In this document: piece after piece, positions 58,886 through 64,000 of the stretch | Layout: every line of letters begins with the position of its first letter | Position numbering within the stretch: position 1 is the first letter of the stretch | Source: Ornithinimicrobium faecis | GTDB taxonomy: Bacteria > Actinomycetota > Actinomycetes > Actinomycetales > Dermatophilaceae | Assembly: GCF_023923225.1 (NCBI RefSeq) | Contig: NZ_CP099489.1 | Span: 868,001-932,000 of the forward strand | Direction of reading: 5' to 3' | Length of the DNA: 64,000 bases | Notes under the pieces: model-generated | What the model was told of the DNA's origin: nothing | Database searches by the model: none | What the model saw: only the letters and a program-made list of their open reading frames with translations | Position numbers and translations under genes: made by a program

Positions 58886-59812
58886 ATGTCACACAACCCT
58901 GTCATTGATGTCTCAGAACTGAGCGTGAGCTACGGCGACTTCCAGGCCGTTCGCGACCTCTCCTTCCAGGTCGAGCGGGGAGAGTTCTATGCCCTGCTCG
59001 GCACGAACGGGGCGGGCAAGACCTCGACGCTGGAGGTCCTCGAGGGCCACCGCAGGGGGACCTCCGGCACGGTCCGTGTCTTTGGTGCGACCCCGACCGA
59101 TCGACGCGCTGTCCGCCCTCGCATGGGGATCATGCTCCAGGAGAGCGGATTCTCGCCAGACCTCACGGTCACCGAGACCGTCGCCCTCATCGGCCGCCTC
59201 ACCGAACGGCCCGACTCAGTCGACCGGGTGCTCGGGCTGGTCGACCTCGGGCACAAGGCCGGCACGCTGGTCTCCCAGCTGTCAGGGGGTGAGAAGCGCC
59301 GCCTTGACTTCGCCACGGCGATCTATGGCCGACCTGAGCTGGTCGTCCTGGACGAGCCCACGACCGGACTGGACATCCAGTCCCGGGACGCCCTGTGGGA
59401 CGTGGTCGAGCAGCTCCGCGAGGACGGGTCGACGATCATCCTGACCACGCACTACCTCGAGGAGGCGCAGCAGCGCGCCGACCGGGTCGGGCTCATGCAC
59501 AAAGGAACCTTCCGGCACGAGGGGACCGTGGCGGAGCTGACCCGCACCCTGCCCGCCTCGATCCAGTTCTCGTTGCTGCCGGGGGCCCCGGTGCCTCCCA
59601 TGCACCCGGCGCCCCCGTCCGGCCAGTCCTACGAGATCGAGACGTTCGAGCTGCAGGCAGACCTCAAGCAACTGCTCGACTGGGCCGATGCCCACACCGT
59701 CGAGCTCGTCGGCCTGTCCGCCGCCGCGACTCGACTCGATGACGTCTTCCGCGCCATCGGTGCCGAGTCGGCCACCGCCGAGCCTCCCACCACCGAGCCC
59801 ACGACGGCCTGA
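58886..59812 (+). CDS. ABC transporter ATP-binding protein (drug-exporter type)
   Basis: 308 residues. Walker A GTNGAGKTS, signature LSGGEKRRLDFA and Walker B LVVLDEPTTGLD, with a C-terminal extension (about 225-308) typical of DrrA-like ATPases. I use the ATG giving MSHNPVIDV; an earlier in-frame ATG at 58799 would add 29 residues without homology. It forms an exporter with the next gene, and its divergence from a DesK-DesR pair suggests control by it. Confidence 0.94.
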   Translation: MSHNPVIDVSELSVSYGDFQAVRDLSFQVERGEFYALLGTNGAGKTSTLEVLEGHRRGTSGTVRVFGATPTDRRAVRPRMGIMLQESGFSPDLTVTETVALIGRLTERPDSVDRVLGLVDLGHKAGTLVSQLSGGEKRRLDFATAIYGRPELVVLDEPTTGLDIQSRDALWDVVEQLREDGSTIILTTHYLEEAQQRADRVGLMHKGTFRHEGTVAELTRTLPASIQFSLLPGAPVPPMHPAPPSGQSYEIETFELQADLKQLLDWADAHTVELVGLSAAATRLDDVFRAIGAESATAEPPTTEPTTA

Positions 59813-59859
59813 GCCGTCCCCGCCACGTCCACCACCCCTTCCCAGAACAGAGGTTTCCC

Positions 59860-60579
59860 ATGCTCGCCATCGCGCGCAGCGAACTCGTCCAGGTGCTCCG
59901 CAACCGGGCCGTGCTGATCACCAGCCTCCTGATGCCCGTGGCCGCCAGTGCCTTCTTCATCTATTTCCGTGACCAGTTTGAGCAGATCGGCAGCCTCGGA
60001 TATGTCGCTGCCGTGCTCGTCTTCACCATCGGTTCGTTCAGCCTCTACGCGACCACCGTGACCACCCTGGCTGCCCGACGACAGACACTCTTCCTCAAGC
60101 GACTGCGGTCCACGGCGGCCAGTGACCCGGCGATCCTCACGGGGCTGGTCCTCCCGGTTGTCGCGATCTCCGTGGTGCAGGTCGCTGTCATCCTGGGCGT
60201 GTTCGCCACGGTCGGCAGCGCTCCTGCCGACGTGCTGCTCGTGCTGGTGGCCGTCGTCGCCACCTTCGTGATGATGCTCGCCCTCGGGATGGCCACCGCG
60301 GGAGTGACGAACTCACCGGAGCACGCCCAGATCACGACGTTGCCGATCAGCCTGGGCACCATCGCCGTCGCGAGCTGGGTCGGCATCACGGGCACCGAGA
60401 GCCTGACGCTGCTCAAGCGTCTGCTGCCTGGGGGCTCGGCCACCGAGCTCGTCGTCAGCGCCTGGAACGGCTGCACGGGGCTAGGCGACACCCTGCTCCT
60501 GCTGGCCCCGACCCTCGCCTGGGTCGTCGTCGCGGTCGTCCTGGCCATGGCGCTCTTCCGGTGGGAGCCACGACGTTGA
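59860..60579 (+). CDS. ABC-2 type permease
   Basis: 239 residues, six predicted helices, starting MLAIARSELVQVLRNRAVLI as usual for drug/lipid exporter permeases. AGAGG stands 6 bases before the ATG. It pairs with the ATPase encoded 47 bases upstream. Substrate not known; DesK/DesR-linked ABC-2 exporters often handle antibiotics or lipids. Confidence 0.92.
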   Translation: MLAIARSELVQVLRNRAVLITSLLMPVAASAFFIYFRDQFEQIGSLGYVAAVLVFTIGSFSLYATTVTTLAARRQTLFLKRLRSTAASDPAILTGLVLPVVAISVVQVAVILGVFATVGSAPADVLLVLVAVVATFVMMLALGMATAGVTNSPEHAQITTLPISLGTIAVASWVGITGTESLTLLKRLLPGGSATELVVSAWNGCTGLGDTLLLLAPTLAWVVVAVVLAMALFRWEPRR

Positions 60580-60629
60580 GCGGCCGAGAGAGTCGCCGTC
60601 CGCACACCCGCTCATGGAAGGATCAGGCC

Positions 60630-61328
60630 ATGGCCAGCACGACTCCCGCCCACTCGGACCTGCTGCTCGTCGATGACCTCATGCTGTTGTTGATGGACGA
60701 TGACGGCGCCTCCGTGCAGGGTGCGGGGACCCTCTACTACACCCTCGGCGGTGCAGTGCTCACCGAGCTGGCACTGCTCGGACGGGTGGAGGTGGACGAC
60801 TCCGGCGTGCTCAACGGTCCCCGAGTCACGCCCGTTGGCAGGGAGCCACTCCCTGACCCGCTGTTGCAGTCCGCCTTCGACCTGGTGGCGAAGAAGACCC
60901 AGCGCGTGCAACCACTGCTGATCGGGATCGGCGCCGACCTCTGGAAGGTTGTGCGTGACCGGCTCGTCGACCGTGGGCTCCTGCGCCGCGAGGAGAAACG
61001 CGTGCTGGGGGTCTTCCGCACCACCAGGTGGCCGGCCGCCGACGCGCACCACGAGGCCGAGCTGCGGGCAAGGATCCGCCGCGTCCTGGAGGACGGTGAG
61101 ACTCCGGACCCCCGCACCGCGGCCATCATTGCGCTGCTCTCGGCCAGCGGTGCAATGCCCTCCCTGCGACCGCCCCTGCCCTGGACCAACCAGACCGTGA
61201 CGCGGGCCAAGGAGATCGAGCGCGGAGAGTGGGGCGCCCAGGCAGTCTCGACCGCGGTGACCCGGACCGCGGCCGGCATTGCTGCCTCCAGTGCGGCAGT
61301 CGCTATCAGCGTTGCTGCCTCTCGCTGA
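60630..61328 (+). CDS. GPP34-family protein
   Basis: 232 residues of the Golgi phosphoprotein 3-like fold, found in many actinobacteria. LLLVDDLMLLLMDDDGA, YYTLGGAVLTELALLGRVEV and GLLRREEKRVLGVFRTTRWP are family segments. The eukaryotic relatives bind phosphoinositides; the bacterial role is unknown. I choose the ATG at 60630 because GGAAGGA stands 7 bases before it; the frame overlaps the permease gene upstream. Confidence 0.9.
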   Translation: MASTTPAHSDLLLVDDLMLLLMDDDGASVQGAGTLYYTLGGAVLTELALLGRVEVDDSGVLNGPRVTPVGREPLPDPLLQSAFDLVAKKTQRVQPLLIGIGADLWKVVRDRLVDRGLLRREEKRVLGVFRTTRWPAADAHHEAELRARIRRVLEDGETPDPRTAAIIALLSASGAMPSLRPPLPWTNQTVTRAKEIERGEWGAQAVSTAVTRTAAGIAASSAAVAISVAASR

Positions 61329-61425
61329 GGGGGCCAACCGGCTCTGCTGACCGGGCCACACGGCATACGGCCGGCTCTGTCAGTGCCTCCCACTAGCGTT
61401 GCTGCCCCAACCATCGGAGGCGGAC

Positions 61426-61992
61426 ATGAGTGACACGCAGGGCACCGACTGGCACGGCCTGGCGATCGAGCAGCTGACCTGGCACTGGGAGCACCTGGCC
61501 CGGCCACGCCTCGAGGGGCTGACCGACGAGGAGTATCTCTGGGAGCCGGTCGCCGGCGCTTGGAGCGTGCGGCCCACCGGCACGGCGGCGACACCGCAGG
61601 CAGCGGGGAGCGGTGACTGGGAGATCGACTTCGCGCTTCCCGAGCCTGACCCGGCCCCGGTCACCACTATCGCCTGGCGACTCGGGCACATCATCGTCGG
61701 CATCTTCGGGGCGCGGGCGGCCTCGCACCTCGGGTTCCGGCAGTGCGACTACTTCACGTGGGACTACGCCGGCACCGCCGAGGGTGCGCTGGCTCAGCTG
61801 GACGAGACGTATGCCGCCTGGCTGGCCGGGGTGCGTGGGCTCGACGCTGCGGCGCTCGCGCGGGCGGTGGGGGAGGCGGAGGGGCCGTTTGCCGAGCACC
61901 CGATGGCCGAGTTGGTGCTGCACATCAACCGGGAGGCCATCCATCACCTGGCCGAGGTCGCGCTGCTGCGCGACCTGTGGGCCCACCGCTGA
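61426..61992 (+). CDS. DinB-like (DinB_2) protein
   Basis: 188 residues of the four-helix DinB/YfiT fold, often metal-binding. ID of family: WHGLAIEQLTWHWEHLARPRL at the start, TTIAWRLGHIIVG with a His, and LHINREAIHHLAEVALLRDLW with the two C-terminal His. These three His would bind a metal. GGAGG stands 5 bases before the ATG. Some relatives are thiol-dependent S-transferases; activity here is unknown. Confidence 0.9.
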   Translation: MSDTQGTDWHGLAIEQLTWHWEHLARPRLEGLTDEEYLWEPVAGAWSVRPTGTAATPQAAGSGDWEIDFALPEPDPAPVTTIAWRLGHIIVGIFGARAASHLGFRQCDYFTWDYAGTAEGALAQLDETYAAWLAGVRGLDAAALARAVGEAEGPFAEHPMAELVLHINREAIHHLAEVALLRDLWAHR

Positions 61993-62073
61993 GGTGACCT
62001 GATCTGGCCACCCGGCCACTCGGCATACGCACGCCCGTGCCGGACTGGGTGCCGCCGGGGCGAGGTGTGGCTC

Positions 62074-62079
62074 TAGTCT
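62074..62079 (+). promoter_or_regulatory. -10 box (TAGTCT) of a probably leaderless rocD transcript
   Basis: TAGTCT ends 6 bases before the rocD ATG and no ribosome binding site lies between them. Confidence 0.5.
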
Positions 62080-62085
62080 TGGTCC

Positions 62086-63321
62086 ATGACCGACACCACC
62101 TCGCTCCCGCAGACCAACGCAGCGTTCATCGAGCTCGAGGACCGCGTCGCGGCACACAACTACTCCCCGCTTCCGGTCGTCGTGGCCGAGGCCGAGGGCG
62201 TGTGGGTGACCGACGTCGAGGGCAACCGATACATCGACGCGCTCGCTGGCTATTCCGCGCTCAACTTTGGCCACCGTCACCCCGACCTCGTCGCGGCGGC
62301 CAAGAGCCAGCTGGATCGCTCCACGCTGACCAGCCGCGCCTTCCACAACGACCAGCTGGGTCCCTTCTGCCGTGACCTGGCCTCGCTGGTCGGCAAGGAC
62401 CAGATCCTGCCGATGAACACCGGAGCCGAGGCCGTCGAGACCGCGATCAAGATCGCCCGCAAGTGGGGCTATCGCGTCAAGGGCGTGGAGTCGGGCAAGG
62501 CCAACATCATCGTGATGGACGGCAACTTCCACGGCCGCACCACCACGATCGTCAGCTTCTCCGACGACCCGGAGGCCCACGACGACTACGGCCCCTACAC
62601 CCCGGGCTTCACCGCAGTGCCTTACGGCGACCTGGCCGCGATCGAGGCTGCGATCACCGATGACACGGTGGCCGTCCTCGTCGAGCCGATCCAGGGTGAG
62701 CAGGGTGTGCAGATCCCCAAGGAGGGCTTCCTGCCGGGGCTGCGTGAGCTGTGCACCGACCGCAACGTGCTGATGATCGCGGACGAGATCCAGTCCGGCC
62801 TCGGCCGCACCGGCACCACGCTGGCCTGTGGTTATGAAAACGTTGAGGCCGACATCTACACCCTGGGCAAGGCCCTCGGCGGCGGCATCATCCCGGTCTC
62901 CGCCGTCGCCGCCGACGAGGCCGTCATGGGCGTCATCACCCCCGGCACGCACGGCTCCACCTTCGGTGGCAACCCGTTGGCCGCAGCCGTCGGCCACGCG
63001 GTGGTCAAGATGCTGATGACCGGCGAGCCGCAGCAGCGCGCCGCCGACTTCGAGTCGACCTTCCGTGACGGGCTCGAGGCGCTGATCGGTCAGGGCGTGG
63101 ACAGCGTGCGGGTCCGTGGCCTCTGGGCCGGCATCGACATCAACCCCTCGCTGATGTCCGGCAAGGAGGCGTGCAAGGCCCTGGCCAAGAAGGGTGTCCT
63201 GGCCAAGGACACCCACGGCTCGACAATCCGCCTGGCCCCGCCGCTGACGATCACCGACGAGGAGCTGCGCCAGGTCATCGACGCGCTGACCGAGGTCGTG
63301 GGCGAGGCCAACGCCAACTGA
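62086..63321 (+). CDS. rocD: Ornithine aminotransferase
   Basis: PLP-dependent class III aminotransferase, 411 residues: ornithine + 2-oxoglutarate to glutamate semialdehyde + glutamate. It begins the ornithine/arginine breakdown route to proline or glutamate. The PLP Lys is K262 in YTLGKALGGG; MNTGAEAVETAIKIARKWGY, GNFHGRT and ADEIQSGLGRTG are family motifs. The N-terminal YSPLPVVVAEAEGVWVTDVEG is characteristic of the ornithine enzyme rather than the GABA enzyme. Monocistronic, ending in a strong hairpin. Confidence 0.94.
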   Translation: MTDTTSLPQTNAAFIELEDRVAAHNYSPLPVVVAEAEGVWVTDVEGNRYIDALAGYSALNFGHRHPDLVAAAKSQLDRSTLTSRAFHNDQLGPFCRDLASLVGKDQILPMNTGAEAVETAIKIARKWGYRVKGVESGKANIIVMDGNFHGRTTTIVSFSDDPEAHDDYGPYTPGFTAVPYGDLAAIEAAITDDTVAVLVEPIQGEQGVQIPKEGFLPGLRELCTDRNVLMIADEIQSGLGRTGTTLACGYENVEADIYTLGKALGGGIIPVSAVAADEAVMGVITPGTHGSTFGGNPLAAAVGHAVVKMLMTGEPQQRAADFESTFRDGLEALIGQGVDSVRVRGLWAGIDINPSLMSGKEACKALAKKGVLAKDTHGSTIRLAPPLTITDEELRQVIDALTEVVGEANAN

Positions 63322-63343
63322 GCCACTCCGCATACGAGACAGG

Positions 63344-63372
63344 ACGGGCGCCCCCAGACCGGGGGCGCCCGT
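63344..63372. terminator. Strong hairpin terminator after rocD
   Basis: ACGGGCGCCCCC (63344-63355) pairs fully with 63361-63372 around AGACC; TCTTGTGCCTT follows, giving a weak T-rich tail. It separates rocD from the convergent acyl-CoA oxidase. The rest of the gap to 63518 shows nothing. Confidence 0.88.
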
Positions 63373-63518
63373 TCTTGTGCCTTTCCGCGCCTGACGCCCG
63401 CCCGCACGTTGCCTGCGGCTGGCCCAGGGGTGGCTCGATGGCCCCGCTGACTGGGTGGCCCGGGGCGACGTGATGGCCCCGGGGTGGCGGGGTGGCCGAG
63501 GCGTTGTGCGCGGGAGTG

Positions 63519-64000
63519 TCAGCCCTCCAGCATCGCCGAGCCCAGCAGCTGCTCCGGCACACCCATGCCCTCGACGAGGGACAGTGCATGCGGGCGGAGC
63601 TCCTGGCAGAGCTGATTGATCGCAGGCACGATCGCCTTGGCGCGGGACGTCGACATCAGGTTGTGCTCCTGGAACCAGCCGCGGTCACCGGCCAGGTTCT
63701 CCAAGGCATAGAGGTCGCACAGCGTGCCGAGGACCTGGGCCGCATCCTCGTCCTCGCACGCGTCGATGCCGGCGACGAAGGACTCCAGAACCATGCGGTC
63801 GATGTGCGTGCGGGCCGCGAGCAGCAGGTGGTCCTGCGTGCTGTTGAACGCCTCGAAGGCCTTGTCCTCGTCCTTGCCCGCGGTGCGCATGCGCTGGGCC
63901 AGGCTGTCCAGCACGTGCCGCTCGCGCTCCTCGAACATGGAGATGTGCCAGCTGCGGTCGAGCACAGAATCGCTGTCGCTGCGGCGCTGAGCCGTGGACA
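63519..64000 (-). CDS. Acyl-CoA oxidase, C-terminal part (5' end outside window)
   Basis: Last 160 or so residues of an acyl-CoA oxidase, the FAD enzyme that oxidises acyl-CoA to enoyl-CoA with release of hydrogen peroxide. FNSTQDHLLLAARTHIDRMV, LCDLYALENLAGDRGWFQEH and VPAINQLCQELRPHALSLVEG with GVPEQLLGSAM are typical of the C-terminal helical domain. The frame stays open to the window end, so the gene is cut by the window and not broken; a GTG at 63965 is internal. Confidence 0.88.
   Translation of the reverse strand, partial: STAQRRSDSDSVLDRSWHISMFEERERHVLDSLAQRMRTAGKDEDKAFEAFNSTQDHLLLAARTHIDRMVLESFVAGIDACEDEDAAQVLGTLCDLYALENLAGDRGWFQEHNLMSTSRAKAIVPAINQLCQELRPHALSLVEGMGVPEQLLGSAMLEG

Overview
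This window comes from a high-GC Gram-positive bacterium of the Actinomycetota. Gene content, GTG/ATG starts with 4-base overlaps, leaderless-looking promoters, menaquinone-type respiratory genes and KorAB all fit the order Micrococcales, most likely the Intrasporangiaceae/Ornithinimicrobiaceae side. That family-level placement is inference. The DNA is chromosomal. I see no insertion sequence, prophage or CRISPR array.

Layout. (1) 1-7716: the end of a respiratory complex I operon (nuoI partial, nuoJ-N), followed by an overlapping polyprenyl diphosphate synthase gene that probably makes the menaquinone tail. (2) 7732-19022: a very compact nonribosomal peptide locus. It holds a phosphopantetheinyl transferase, a five-domain NRPS (A-T-C-A-T), and a second NRPS (C-A-T-thioesterase) fused in one chain to an MFS exporter. 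The thioesterase has Cys where Ser is usual. My reading of the adenylation pockets is Ala, Gly and an Asp/Asn-like residue. (3) 19125-29437: PhoX phosphatase, a DUF1648 membrane protein, an NTF2-like protein, RarD, 2-oxoglutarate:ferredoxin oxidoreductase KorBA, a lipoprotein of the beta-lactamase fold, and an AAA ATPase. (4) 29543-35838 (minus): a surface-glycan export locus with a degenerate SGNH protein carrying a proline-rich tail, a Wzt/Wzm ABC exporter and two GT4 glycosyltransferases.

(5) 36053-45726: a second, partial complex I operon, nuoABC-HIJKLMN, with no nuoD, E, F or G. Its NuoB carries a 13-copy 33-bp in-frame tandem repeat, and its NuoC, NuoI and NuoN also carry low-complexity extensions. 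(6) 45766-54918: HtpX, a FolP2-like protein, alanine dehydrogenase, a small secreted protein, a lipoprotein, aminopeptidase N, and an ECF sigma factor with a membrane partner. (7) 55015-64000: a membrane protein and winged-helix regulator behind a perfect 14-bp palindrome, YajQ, tRNA-Tyr, a short antitoxin-like ORF, a DesK-type two-component system divergent from an ABC-2 exporter, a GPP34 protein, a DinB-like protein, ornithine aminotransferase, and the 3' end of an acyl-CoA oxidase gene.

The parts most worth a second look are the NRPS-thioesterase-MFS fusion, the NuoD-less complex I with repeat-bearing subunits, and a recurrent DNA word (GGCATAC/GTATGCC) that occurs in all reading frames and between genes.
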